Source: Allomesorhizobium camelthorni (GTDB taxonomy: Bacteria; Pseudomonadota; Alphaproteobacteria; Rhizobiales; Rhizobiaceae). Taken from it: a DNA stretch of 45,325 nt. Below the pieces are notes generated by a model. That model saw only the letters and a list, made by a program, of their open reading frames with translations. It was not told the origin of the DNA and made no database searches. Position 1 is the first letter of the stretch. The number at the start of each line of letters is the position of its first letter. This document shows positions 24,465 to 33,800 of this stretch, one piece after another. The position numbers were made by a program, and so were the translations under genes. The stretch lies in the NCBI RefSeq assembly GCF_011045125.1, contig NZ_JAAKZF010000045.1:1-45325 (forward strand). Direction: 5' to 3'.

Positions 24465-25309
24465 GATCTTTCCTTCTCCAGAGCAGGCGTATCGCTCTCC
24501 ACGTCGCTGCTCCACACCAGGCGCCTGTGGTTGAATTTCGAAGTCAAGCGCGGCTTGATGATCTCGAAATACGGGGACAGATCGAAGTCCCTCGGCGTGA
24601 ACAGTGAATGGTGGCGAATGTGAAGGATCTCGTTTCGGGCATATCCCGAATTGCCGTTCGAGTGCCCCTCGGAAACATCGGGCAGGATGGGATACCTGAT
24701 GGCCTGAAACGATTGCGCGATGAGCGAGGAGCAAATCGCCCTCGTCGGATCACCCGACCCGAAAGCGATCATTCTGCGGCGCCATCTCACTGGCACCGGC
24801 GGTGTTGGAACGAAGTACCGCAGCATATCAAAAATGTTGCGAAGATCGTATTTCAGCCCGATCCGCTCGACCATGAACTCGACGAGAACGATCCTTTCGC
24901 TCTCGGTAAGGCCCTTGGCTCGGCAGATTCGCGTGTTGAACGTCTCGTATTTCGATAGCGGAGCCGCGATGCATCCCTCTCCGAGATTGACCTCGATCAG
25001 ACGGGGTCGTTCCGATCCGTCCGCGGGTTCCTCAAGCCGGTCCCCTGTGAACATCGCCGCGTGAGACCAGGTTGATTGTGTCAGATATTTGATGGCGCTC
25101 GATATTCTCTGGTTGCCCTCTACAAGCAAGATGTCCGCGGGCCTGAGCGTTGCACAAAGGGTGCGATAATCCGACGGCGTGTAGGGCTTGTAGCCGGAGC
25201 TCTCGCTGCGAAGACGCCGCGCCAGGAAATGTCCCAAACGATCAAGGAGCGTATCTCTCGTTTCAGTCACCCCAGCCTCCCGATCGGCCATGAATGCCGC
25301 AGGCGACAT
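24461..25309 (-). CDS. YiiX/YebB-like NlpC/P60-type cysteine hydrolase
   Basis: A 282-residue protein (start at ATG 25309 or ATG 25291). After about 50 residues comes LRPADILLVEG, then WSHAAMF with the catalytic-type His, LIEVNLGEGC, and ICSSLIAQSF with the probable nucleophile Cys near residue 208. This is the order of the permuted papain-like YiiX family of NlpC/P60 peptidases/amidases. No signal peptide is evident. A substrate such as peptidoglycan or a lipid-linked amide cannot be named. It is followed without gap by a 48-residue membrane peptide. Confidence 0.75.
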   Translation of the reverse strand: MSPAAFMADREAGVTETRDTLLDRLGHFLARRLRSESSGYKPYTPSDYRTLCATLRPADILLVEGNQRISSAIKYLTQSTWSHAAMFTGDRLEEPADGSERPRLIEVNLGEGCIAAPLSKYETFNTRICRAKGLTESERIVLVEFMVERIGLKYDLRNIFDMLRYFVPTPPVPVRWRRRMIAFGSGDPTRAICSSLIAQSFQAIRYPILPDVSEGHSNGNSGYARNEILHIRHHSLFTPRDFDLSPYFEIIKPRLTSKFNHRRLVWSSDVESDTPALEKERS

Positions 25310-25342
25310 CAACGATGCGCCCGAAGCCCTCTCAACTGAAAA

Positions 25343-25459
25343 TCAACCTTGCGAGATTGAACCGGCGTCCGATGAAGGTGCGGACGCCAGGCCGGCGACG
25401 AGCGCGACAGGAACCGCGACTGCGGCGATTGCTCGCCTCAAACCGGCGAATAGGGTCAT
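25343..25459 (-). CDS. possible small secreted peptide
   Basis: A 38-residue frame that starts MTLFAGLRRAIAAVAVPVAL and has a hydrophobic core ending ASAPS, as in a signal peptide. GGGAGCG stands six bases ahead of ATG 25459. The tail is short and without motifs. It could be a real small exported peptide or chance, since high-GC DNA makes Ala/Val-rich frames easily. It lies in the promoter direction of the YiiX-like gene. Confidence 0.3.
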   Translation of the reverse strand: MTLFAGLRRAIAAVAVPVALVAGLASAPSSDAGSISQG

Positions 25460-25905
25460 GGCACGCTCCCGTCCGGCAATTCGCAAAGCATGCAGGATGA
25501 TCTCGCGGACAAGTCCGCGCTCCGCAGCAAGCTACCGGGTCAAGGCTCATTTGCCTTGCGCGGCCGCGTCGTCCTGCCTAGCCCTGATTTATTGTTTCCG
25601 ATGCATTTTCGTCGATGCCGGGTGCGCCTTCCACCAGGTGCTGACTTTGGCGCTTGTTTCGAGCGTACGATACACCGGGTACTTGCCAGCGATTTCGGCA
25701 AAGCTTCGTCTCCATCCTCGCTGGATGCGCGGACGATGGCAGGGCTCTCGGCTGCCATCGCCCTGCGCGTCCTGGCACGCGCGGGCGGCGACGGTGGCGC
25801 AGCATCGCCGGATCGGCGGTCGCGCTGGCCAAAACCCGGCGGGCTTCTTAAGGGAACGCGCCGCGGTCGCGTGGAGCCACGCGCGTGGCAATTCCTTGAT
25901 ACGAA
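25460..25905. other. gap without a supported gene
   Basis: 446 bases. Several frames are open on the minus strand. One, ending at 25589, has a protein-like last part (FAEIAGKYPVYRTLETSAKV) but lacks a start and upstream similarity, so it may be the tail of a decayed gene. No promoter or RNA signal was seen. Confidence 0.3.
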
Positions 25906-26640
25906 CTACCGGTCGGCGAGCTCGGCCAATTTTTCGGGCTGTTCAATGACGATCGAGCCGCGCCGGATGCAGATCAGTCCGTCGTTGTGCCACGCATGCA
26001 GTTGCTTGTTCAGCGTCTCGCGCGAGGTGCCGAGCAGGGAAGCGAATACCTTTTGCCGGAGCGGCAGCTCGAGACGGGCACCGGGCCGGCAGTCGGAGCC
26101 AGCGGATTCGCAAAGGTCGAGAAGCGCCTTTGCCAGCCGCTCCGGGAAGTGGCGAAGCATCCGTGCCTCGAGCAGGGCGCTCGTGCGCCGGAGACGTTCG
26201 CTGAGCAGCGCCAACAGCCGAATGGCAGCCTTCGGATTTCGTTCAAGAAACGGGATAAAATCGCGCTGATGCAGGACCAGCATCCTGCTGGGTGACAGAG
26301 CGATCGCGTCGGCGCTGCGCGGCTTGTCCTCGATTATGGCCATTTCACCGAGGATGTCCCCAGCCTGCAGAACCGCCAGAACGGCCTCCCTACCATCCGA
26401 TGCCGAAACCCTGATCTTCACCTGCCCTTCGACGATGACCATCAGGCTCCGGCCCGGATCACCTCTCCGGAAGATGGTAGCGCCTTCCGGGTAGTGCATC
26501 TCGACCGCAAAGGCCAGCATATGGTCGAGGTCCCGCGCCTCGAGAAGCCCAAGCACGGGATGACGGCCGAGCAGTGCGCGCCGCACTTCCGTCGCCGAAT
26601 CAATCCGCACCTTATCGAGTACATCCGACTGTGTTGTCAT
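25906..26640 (-). CDS. CRP/FNR-family transcription regulator
   Basis: A 244-residue regulator. The cyclic-nucleotide-type sensor domain is at about residues 17-135 (PEGATIFRRGDPGRSLMVIV, GDILGEMAIIEDKPRSADAI), then the long dimer helix and a winged HTH (VFASLLGTSRETLNKQLHAW) near 185-225. There is no N-terminal cysteine cluster, so an FNR-type iron-sulfur sensor is unlikely. The RSA pair in the phosphate loop agrees with a CRP-like ligand such as cAMP, which the cyclase at 22085 could supply. ATG 26640 is the reasonable start; no good ribosome site is visible. It is divergent from the cassette at 26881-29126 and may control it. Confidence 0.88.
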   Translation of the reverse strand: MTTQSDVLDKVRIDSATEVRRALLGRHPVLGLLEARDLDHMLAFAVEMHYPEGATIFRRGDPGRSLMVIVEGQVKIRVSASDGREAVLAVLQAGDILGEMAIIEDKPRSADAIALSPSRMLVLHQRDFIPFLERNPKAAIRLLALLSERLRRTSALLEARMLRHFPERLAKALLDLCESAGSDCRPGARLELPLRQKVFASLLGTSRETLNKQLHAWHNDGLICIRRGSIVIEQPEKLAELADR

Positions 26641-26880
26641 CCACGGAGGATGAGCGCCGAAGCGGGGCGGGCGCAAGCCCCGCGATCGCCTCAGGCATTC
26701 ACAGCTTCTCATTTGTCCGTGAACTGTGAGGGAGACCACACAGCCGGCGCCTGCGGCTCCCCATCTCGAAAGACAAAGGCAAGGAGCGCGATATGCGAAT
26801 TTATCGGTTTATTGCCTTCCTCAGCCGGCGCCGGGCCGGGAAACCGCAACCTCCGGCCGGTCAAAGAATGGAGTGTCGTC
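26641..26880. promoter_or_regulatory. divergent promoter region of the CRP-like gene and the channel cassette
   Basis: 240 bases. The inverted pair CGGGGC...GCCCCG lies at about 26661-26682. A short frame begins at ATG 26793 behind the excellent ribosome site AAGGAG (26780-26785). It starts MRIYRFIAFLSRRRAG and runs on to 27029, overlapping the next gene in another frame; its later part is Arg-rich and not protein-like. It may be a leader peptide or a sign of a frameshift. No clear CRP box was found by eye. Confidence 0.35.
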
Positions 26881-27105
26881 ATGATTGCAGTGGAACGCAT
26901 CGCCCGCGATCTCGCCGCCGTGCTTTCGCCGGGTGGCGAGGCGGATTGGCGCCAGTACTTGGCGCTGGCACGCACGGTCGAAAAGTCCCTCAACCGGCAG
27001 TTCGACGAGGTCTTTCACCTCCCGCCTGAAAGCGGTTCTGGGCAGAGGCTGGCCGGCGGCCGCGCACAGCGATCCGGACGCGTCGTTTCTCAGGGAAAGA
27101 ACTGA
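26881..27105 (+). CDS. hypothetical protein, first gene of the stator-like cassette
   Basis: A 74-residue soluble protein: an amphipathic helical front half (VERIARDLAAVLSPGGEADW, then RTVEKSLNRQFDEVFHLP) and a Gly/Arg-rich polar tail. GGAG is seven bases before ATG 26881, and the gene ends two bases before the channel gene. It is not recognised. Position as first gene of a tightly packed set suggests it works with the membrane proteins that follow. Confidence 0.55.
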   Translation: MIAVERIARDLAAVLSPGGEADWRQYLALARTVEKSLNRQFDEVFHLPPESGSGQRLAGGRAQRSGRVVSQGKN

Positions 27106-27107
27106 CC

Positions 27108-27800
27108 ATGTTCTCGAACCTCCTGCTTTACCGCTTCATCATCTTCAACGGCCTGATGATCGCTGTCACGGCCGTTCTAGGGTGGTCGGGATACCTTTTG
27201 CCTCTCTTCCAGAATGACCAGAGCCGGTTGACCTTCGTCATCACGGCCCTGTTTCTCATGGGCTGGCTGTGGTCCTGGCGTAAGGCCGTACAGGTGAGCT
27301 TCAGGCTCAACGACGTGAAGCGGCGGGGAGCGCGGCCAGCCTGTGAAGCCCAGCGGGACAAGGAACTTGCCAAGACCGAGTGGCTCAGCACAGTTTCCGA
27401 ATGGCTAGTGGCACTCGGTCTCCTGGGCACCGTCGTCGGCTTCTCCATGGCGCTTTCGGGCGTGGATCAGGGCGGGCTGTCCACCGCGGCCGGCGTCCAG
27501 TCGGCGGTCGCCCAACTCATGCAGGGCATGCGGGTCGCTCTCAACACAACGCTGCTCGGCGCGTCGTTCGCACTCTGGCACGAGGTCAATATCCGCATGC
27601 TGAAGACCGCGCTCGCGGTCTATTGGGGCGAGCGGGTGGCGGTCTGGCAGATAGATCGGCCCTGGATGGCTGAACGTCCGGTCACCCTTCCCAGCCGATA
27701 CGATCCGGACCATGCGACCCCGATTCCGATCAACCGGGCGCCCGGCAAACCGCCTGTGGCGGCGAAGACCGCGGTCGAACTGGAAAGGATGAAGCCATGA
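27108..27800 (+). CDS. MotA/TolQ/ExbB-type proton-channel protein
   Basis: A 230-residue inner-membrane protein. Helices are at about residues 8-31, 43-60, 103-124 and 144-162. The last two carry the family marks LGLLGTVVGFSMAL and GMRVALNTTLLGASFALW, with the conserved Thr pair of the ExbB/TolQ ion path. A cytoplasmic loop with SFRLNDVKRRG lies between. The C-terminal tail is Pro-rich and soluble. ExbB, TolQ and MotA form ring complexes that use proton flow to drive an ExbD, TolR or MotB partner. Here the next gene, coupled by ATGA, has the right shape for that partner. Confidence 0.82.
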   Translation: MFSNLLLYRFIIFNGLMIAVTAVLGWSGYLLPLFQNDQSRLTFVITALFLMGWLWSWRKAVQVSFRLNDVKRRGARPACEAQRDKELAKTEWLSTVSEWLVALGLLGTVVGFSMALSGVDQGGLSTAAGVQSAVAQLMQGMRVALNTTLLGASFALWHEVNIRMLKTALAVYWGERVAVWQIDRPWMAERPVTLPSRYDPDHATPIPINRAPGKPPVAAKTAVELERMKP

Positions 27801-28381
27801 TCGGGCGCGCAGCCGGTACGGTCTTTCGCGACTTCACGCTCTTGATGGTGCTCGGCTTCGTGGCGATGGTGATCTGGCTTCTGCCCCACGTCAATCCGCC
27901 CGCTCAGAACGCCAACGCCGCTCCTCCCGGAAATGTCGTGGTCGCGATCACCTGGCCAGCGGGCAATACCGACATCGATCTGTGGCTGACAGGTCCGGGC
28001 GAACTGGTGCCCGTCGGCTACTCCAACAAGGGCGGTGTCCTATTCGACCTGCTGCGCGACGACCTCGGCGACAGGCCGGACGCTACACCGCTCAACTACG
28101 AGAACGCCTATAGCCGCGGCATTGTCGCCGGCGAGTACATTGTCAACGTCCATTGCTATCGATGCTCGGTGGTACCGCAGAAGGTCGACGTCGAAATCTC
28201 GATCAATACCGGCGACAACCGCAAGGGCGCGAGGCCCGTCGCCACAACCGCGGTGGAGCTTCGCGTCAACGGCGAGGAGAAGACCGCGCTGCGCTTCAGG
28301 CTCGATGCCGATGGGCGAGTGGTGCCGAATTCCATGAACGCCGTCTTCCGCCCGCTCCGAGCGGAAAAAGGTGGGCAATGA
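27797..28381 (+). CDS. ExbD/TolR-like anchor joined to a periplasmic beta-domain
   Basis: A 194-residue protein. D12 stands just ahead of one membrane helix (FTLLMVLGFVAMVIWLLP), as the essential Asp does in ExbD, TolR and MotB. The periplasmic part (about 40-190) has no OmpA-like peptidoglycan motif. Instead it contains NTDIDLWLTGP and VAGEYIVNVHCYRC, resembling DUF2135/pre-peptidase-type beta-sandwich domains. Start and end both overlap neighbours by four bases. It probably pairs with the ExbB-like protein and uses its energy to act on a periplasmic target. The assignment is by shape and context. Confidence 0.65.
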   Translation: MIGRAAGTVFRDFTLLMVLGFVAMVIWLLPHVNPPAQNANAAPPGNVVVAITWPAGNTDIDLWLTGPGELVPVGYSNKGGVLFDLLRDDLGDRPDATPLNYENAYSRGIVAGEYIVNVHCYRCSVVPQKVDVEISINTGDNRKGARPVATTAVELRVNGEEKTALRFRLDADGRVVPNSMNAVFRPLRAEKGGQ

Positions 28382-28878
28382 CATACGTCGTCTGGCTTTC
28401 GATCGGAATTCTGGTTCTGTTTGCTGGCGAAGCCTGGCTGGCGATCTGGTCGAGGCGCGATACTTGGGGCCGGGCGGCTACAGTTCTTCTGTTTATCTTC
28501 GCCCTGCCTGCGATTGCCACCGTTGCGGTGGAAAGCCTCGGCTGGCACAAGCCGCTGAAGCTCGTCTGGGATCTCGCACCCGGTGAGCATCGCGTGCTGG
28601 CGACGAAGCTTGTCCAGGACGAGGCGATCTATCTATATCTCGACGATCCCGCTCGCTCGGAGCCGCGGCCGATCGTGCTGCCCTGGTCGAACGAAACGGC
28701 CAGCCGTATTCAGAAGCTGCAGGACGATGCCGGCCGAGAGGCCAGAGGCCAGTTCATGATGCGCTACGAGCCGTCGCTCGACACCCATGCTCCGCAGTTC
28801 CACCCGTTGCCGCAGCCGCCGGCGCTGCCGCCCAAGCCCATCCCGCCCCCAGTCCAGCGCTTCGAGCAGGGAGTATGA
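28378..28878 (+). CDS. two-helix membrane protein with a proline-rich periplasmic tail
   Basis: A 166-residue protein: two N-terminal helices (about 3-22 and 31-52), then a soluble domain of about 80 residues (WDLAPGEHRVLATKLVQDEA, YLYLDDPARSEPRPIVLPW) and a Pro-rich end (LPQPPALPPKPIPPPVQRF). The tail recalls the periplasm-spanning part of TonB, but no TonB C-terminal domain follows. The family is not recognised. The ATGA couplings on both sides tie it to the channel proteins. It is likely the third membrane component of the system. Confidence 0.6.
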   Translation: MTYVVWLSIGILVLFAGEAWLAIWSRRDTWGRAATVLLFIFALPAIATVAVESLGWHKPLKLVWDLAPGEHRVLATKLVQDEAIYLYLDDPARSEPRPIVLPWSNETASRIQKLQDDAGREARGQFMMRYEPSLDTHAPQFHPLPQPPALPPKPIPPPVQRFEQGV

Positions 28879-29126
28879 GCCGTGCGGACGCAAAGGGAGC
28901 GCCGGTCCTCAAGATCCCGGTGACCGGACGTTCGCCCATGTTCGACAATTACGGTCCGGGTGCGCTGCTGGAGAGCGAAACGCGCCTCTACGACCTCACC
29001 AATGATCCCGGGCAGAATTCGCCGCTTTCCTTGCCCGACATCCAACGCAAAATGACGCTTCTCATGCACGATCTGATGCGTGCCAATGACGCCCCGCCGG
29101 AAGCTTACGCGCGCATTGCAATATAG
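28875..29126 (+). CDS. detached sulfatase C-terminal fragment, coupled to the cassette
   Basis: An 83-residue frame starting at an ATG that overlaps the previous stop by four bases. The text ETRLYDLTNDPGQNSPLSLP and LLMHDLMRANDAPPEAYARI matches the ending of type I sulfatases (LYDLxxDPGQ...NDAPPEQxxRL), which lack function without the large N-terminal domain holding the formylglycine Cys. None of that domain is present. It is either a remnant fused to the operon by a deletion, or a small protein that reuses the domain. The match is from memory of the family. Confidence 0.5.
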   Translation: MSRADAKGAPVLKIPVTGRSPMFDNYGPGALLESETRLYDLTNDPGQNSPLSLPDIQRKMTLLMHDLMRANDAPPEAYARIAI

Positions 29127-29255
29127 CCTGAGTAAGACGAGCGCATTCCAATGCACCGCTCCTCTTATCCGAAGCATGTCCAGTCCCGCGCGGTCGCGGA
29201 CAACGCCGGTCATGCCACACTCCGCCACCGCAGCGCTCAATGCGAGCGGGTTCGT

Positions 29256-30329
29256 TCACTGGACTGTTATGGAAGACAGACCGAGTTCCACATGGCCCAC
29301 CAGTCGGGCTGACGGATAACCATCCGCGATAATCTTCTCGACCAGCGCCGTTGCGCCGACGCGTTCGCAGGCGATCAGCAACCCGCCCGACGTCTGCGGA
29401 TCGGTGAGAAGATGGCGGCGCCATTCCAGCATGTCCGGAGGCAGCATCACCGCTTCGCCATAGCTCGCCCAGTTGCGCCGCGATGCGCCGGTGACATAAC
29501 CATCACAAGCAAGCGAAGCTGCTTCGGAAAAGAGGGGAACATCGGATTCCCGAATGACGAGAGCGCAGCCGGAACCTCGCGCCATTTCGAGCGCATGTCC
29601 GAGCAACCCGAAACCGGTCACATCGGTGATCGCATGGACGTTCGGGTCCTGCGCAAGCTCCGATCCGATCCGGTTGAGGAGAGTTGTCGAGGCGATCAGT
29701 TCGGCATAGCCGCTCTCGGAAAGCGCCTCTTTTTTGATGGCGGCGGAATAGATACCGACGCCGAGAGCTTTCGTCAGAATCAAGGCATCGCCCGGCTTTG
29801 CGCCCGAATTGCGCCGGACGTCCTTCGGCCGGCATGTGCCGACCACGGCGAGGCCATAGATGGGCTCAGGTGAGTCGATCGAGTGGCCGCCGGCGACAGG
29901 GATTCCGGCTGTTGCGCAGACCGCCTTGCCGCCCTGCAAAATCCGACGGACCATATCGGTGGAGATCTTATCAAGAGGCATGCCGAGGATAGCCAGCGCC
30001 ATGATCGGCCGCCCGCCCATGGCATAGACGTCGGAGATCGCGTTCGTCGCCGCGATCCGGCCGAAATCATACGGGTCGTCCACCATGGGCATGAAGAAGT
30101 CCGTGGTCGCGATGACGCAGGTGTCTTCGTCAAGCTGCCAGACGGCGGCGTCATCGCCGGTCTCGGTGCCGACAAGAAGGTGCCGAAAAGGATTGACCTC
30201 TACCTGATCAGCGAGAAGTTGCTGGAGCACGGACGGCGCCAGCTTGCAGCCGCAGCCGCCACCATGGGCGAGGCTGGTCAGGCGCACAGCAGGCGCGTCG
30301 GCGATTTCTGTCATGAGGGCGGTTGCCAT
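29256..30329 (-). CDS. selD: selenide, water dikinase (selenophosphate synthetase)
   Basis: A 357-residue enzyme, normal length for SelD. The glycine-rich N-terminal site HGGGCGCKL has C26 and K29, matching Cys17 and Lys20 of E. coli, so it is the Cys form and not a selenoprotein. The ATP-binding Asp motif TGDDAAVWQ, then [37 protein letters not shown] and [15 protein letters not shown] are all clear. It makes selenophosphate from selenide and ATP in the cytoplasm. AAGGAG lies about ten bases before ATG 30329. It is divergent from the fdo-sel operon, with convergent transcription toward the sulfatase fragment. Confidence 0.95.
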   Translation of the reverse strand: MATALMTEIADAPAVRLTSLAHGGGCGCKLAPSVLQQLLADQVEVNPFRHLLVGTETGDDAAVWQLDEDTCVIATTDFFMPMVDDPYDFGRIAATNAISDVYAMGGRPIMALAILGMPLDKISTDMVRRILQGGKAVCATAGIPVAGGHSIDSPEPIYGLAVVGTCRPKDVRRNSGAKPGDALILTKALGVGIYSAAIKKEALSESGYAELIASTTLLNRIGSELAQDPNVHAITDVTGFGLLGHALEMARGSGCALVIRESDVPLFSEAASLACDGYVTGASRRNWASYGEAVMLPPDMLEWRRHLLTDPQTSGGLLIACERVGATALVEKIIADGYPSARLVGHVELGLSSITVQ

Positions 30330-30818
30330 GGTTCAGGGCTCCTTGGAATGCCGAATGAACGCTTCGGATGACCCGCATCCAGGCGGACGCCTGCTGCGTC
30401 TTGTGGCGAGTAGCCGGAACGAAGAAATCACCAGTGACGGTGCAAACTGTGCGGATCTGCCTTGGCGGCACGATTGGGAAGACGATGGGCGAGACGTACG
30501 CTCGGCGATGGAGCGCGTGACATCGCCTCCATTAATCCTCGCTCGAAAAGCGCCCCGGCACGCGGGAGCCGTCTCCAACACCACGCCTCACTGTAGGACG
30601 ACCCTTTGGCGAGCGTCAATCGGACCGCCTCACCCGAAAACATGAGAATGATTTTCAAGTATAATACGAGATCCGCTATTGTACGCAATGCTCAAATACG
30701 GGCCTTTGCTGCCGCCGCACGCATCCGTTGTTTGACATTGATTTGATTCGGTTCGAAAATAGCCCGGTACTCTTGGTTCGGGATGTCCTTCGGGGCATCG
30801 GCTTCGGGAGAAAATTCA
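30330..30818. promoter_or_regulatory. divergent selD/fdo control region with Fur-like palindrome and promoter
   Basis: 489 bases without a gene. A perfect 7-1-7 palindrome, TGAGAATGATTTTCA, lies at 30643-30657 and fits the classic Fur/Zur-type box in 13 of 15 positions; alphaproteobacterial regulators often use other boxes, so its owner is uncertain. A rightward promoter candidate is TTGACA (30732-30737), 17 bases, GAAAAT (30755-30760), ending about 58 bases before fdoG. GGGAG lies before ATG 30819. No FNR box was seen. Confidence 0.5.
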
Positions 30819-33800
30819 ATGAATATCGAACTCTCGCGACGCGCGTTTCTGCAGACGGCAGGCGCGGGTCTGGCGGGCACGACGCTCGGGGCCTTCGGCT
30901 TCGGCGATATCGAAGCTGCGCACGCGGCGGCGATACGGCCCTTCAAGCTCGCGAACACGACCGAGACGCGCAACACCTGCCCGTACTGCTCCGTTGCTTG
31001 CGGCGTGATCCTGTATTCGAAGGGCGACCTCAGGAAGGGCGAACAGGCCGAAATCACTCACATCGAGGGTGATACCGATCACCCGACCAACCGCGGCACC
31101 TTATGCCCCAAAGGTTCGGCCCTGCTCGGCTTCGTCAAGGCTCCGACCAGGCTGCAGCAGCCGATGATCCGCAAGCCGGGATCTGACAAGTTCGAGCCGA
31201 TCTCCTGGGAAGATGCACTCGACCGCGTCGCCCGCTTGATGAAGGACGACCGCGACCAGAATTTCGTCGCGACGAACAATGACGGCGTGACGGTCAACCG
31301 CTGGCTCACAACCGGCTTCCTCGCCGCGTCGGCGACGACAAACGAAACCGCGTTCGAGACCTACAAGGTGGTCCGAAGCACGGGAATGCTGGTGTTCGAC
31401 AACCAGGCGCGTGTCTGACACGGCCCGACGGTGGCGAGTCTCGCCCCAACATTCGGCCGTGGAGCAATGACGAATTCCTGGACGGACATCAAGAACACCG
31501 ATCTCGTCGTCATCATGGGCGGCAATGCCGCCGAGGCGCACCCGTGCGGCTTCAAATGGGTTACAGAAGCCAAGGCAAACCGCGGCGCCAAGCTCATCGT
31601 CATCGACCCGCGCTTTACGCGCTCGGCTTCGGTGTCGGATGTCTACGCGCCGATCCGCCAGGGAACAGACATCGCTTTCCTGCTCGGCCTGATCAACTAC
31701 TGCATTCAGAACGACAAGGTGCAGCGGGACTACGTAAAGGCATTTACCAATGCCGGCTATGTCGTGAAGGAGGGCTTTACATACCAGGACGGCCTCTTCT
31801 CCGGTTATGACGAGGCGAAGCGCGACTACGACAAGTCCACCTGGGACTACGATATCGGCGCGGACGGTTTTGCCGTCGTCGACGATACCTTGCAGAACCC
31901 GCGCTGTGTCTGGAATCTTCTGAAGAACCACGTCTCCGTCTACACGCCGGAAATGGTCGAGCGCATCTGCGGCACGCCGAAGGACAGGTACCTGAAGGTG
32001 GCGGAGATGATCGCGGAATGCTCGTCGCCTGAAAAGGCGATGACCTCGATGTACGCCCTCGGCTGGACGCAGCACTCGAAGGGTTCGCAGAACATCCGCG
32101 CCATGGCGATGCTGCAGCTTATTCTGGGCAATATCGGCATTCGCGGCGGCGGCATGAACGCACTTCGCGGTCACTCCAACATCCAGGGGCTGACCGATGT
32201 CGGGCTGATGTCGAACCTGCTGCCGGGCTATCTCACGCTGCCGACGCAGAAGGAGCCGGACCTCGCCGCCTACATGTCGACCCGCGGCTTCAAGCCGCTC
32301 CGGCCGAACCAAATGAGCTACTGGCAGAACTACAGGAAGTTCTTCGTCAGCTTCCAGAAGTCGATGTGGGGTTCGGCTGCGACGCCGGAAAACGACTTCG
32401 CCTATGACTATCTGCCGAAGCTCGACCTGCCTGGTTACGACGTGCTGCGTGCATTCGACATGATGCACCAGGGCAAGATCAACGGATATCTCTGCCAGGG
32501 CTTCAACCCGCTGCAGTCATTCCCCAACAGGCAGAAGATCACCGCCTCGCTCTCCAAGCTCAAATTCCTGGTCGTCATGGATCCGCTTGCGACCGAGACG
32601 GCGCGGTTCTGGGAAAACCACGGCGAATACAACGATGTCGACCCGGCGACGATCCAGACCGAGGTCATCGAACTGCCGTCGACGTGCTTCGCAGAGGATG
32701 ACGGCTCGCTCACAAATTCTGGACGCTGGCTGCAATGGCACTGGGCCGGTGGGACGCCGCCCGGCGAGGCTAGGCGCGACACCTGGATCATGGCGCAGAT
32801 TCACCTGCGCCTGAAGGAACTCTACCGCCAGGAAGGCGGCGCTTTTCCTGACCCGATCCTCAATCTCGAATGGCCTTACGCCGATCCAGGCGATCCGAAA
32901 GCCGAGGAAATCGCCCAGGAGATCAACGGCCGGGCCTTGGCCAGAGTGACGGATACAGCCGATCCGACGAAGGTGCTGGCGGAGGCCGGGAAGCTGCTGC
33001 CGGGCTTCGCCGCGCTGCGCGACGACGGCTCCACATCCTGCGGCTGCTGGATCTATTCCGGCTGCTTCAACGAGAACGGCAACAACATGGCCCGGCGGGA
33101 TACGGCCGACCCGGACGAAACCGGTGCTTATTCGAAATGGGCGTTCTCGTGGCCCGCCAATCGCCGCATCCTCTACAACAGGGCCTCGGCGAACCTCGCC
33201 GGGAAGGCCTGGGATCCGACCCGAAAGGTTATCGAATGGGACGGTGCGAAATGGTCGGGCTACGACGTCCCCGACATCGCGCCGACGGCGAAGCCGGATC
33301 AGGTCGGCCCGTTCATCATGAACCCGGAAGGCGTGTCGCGCCTCTTCGTTCGGGGCATGATGCGCGACGGGCCGTTCCCGGCGCATTACGAGCCGTTCGA
33401 ATCGCCCATCGCCAACCCGGTTGCTCCCAATGTTCGCGGCAATCCCGCAGCGCGGGTGTTCGAGGGCGACCTGGCGCAATTCGCCGAGGCGGCTTCGCCG
33501 GAGTTCCCCTATGCGGCGACCTCCTACCGCCTGACCGAGCATTTCCATTTCTGGACCAAGCACGTGATCGTCAATGCCGTGATGCAGCCGGAGTTCTTCG
33601 TGGAAATCTCGGAACAGCTTGCGGCGGAAAAGGGCATCACCAAGGGCGGCTGGGTGCGCGTCTGGTCGAAGCGCGGCTCCATCACCGGGAAAGCCATGGT
33701 GACCAAGCGGATCAGGCCGCTCACCTGCGACGGCAAGACCGTCCATATCGTCGGCATACCGCTCCACTGGGGTTTCACCGGCGCGGCGAAGAAAGGCTTC

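Noticed and set aside
25589-25891. 100-residue minus-strand frame in the gap before the CRP-like gene
   Set aside because: No ribosome site, Arg/Cys-rich front half and no recognised family; only the last part looks protein-like.
31416-31418. In-frame TGA that would mark fdoG as a pseudogene
   Set aside because: Context, SECIS-like hairpin and the presence of selA, selB, selC and selD show it to be a selenocysteine codon.
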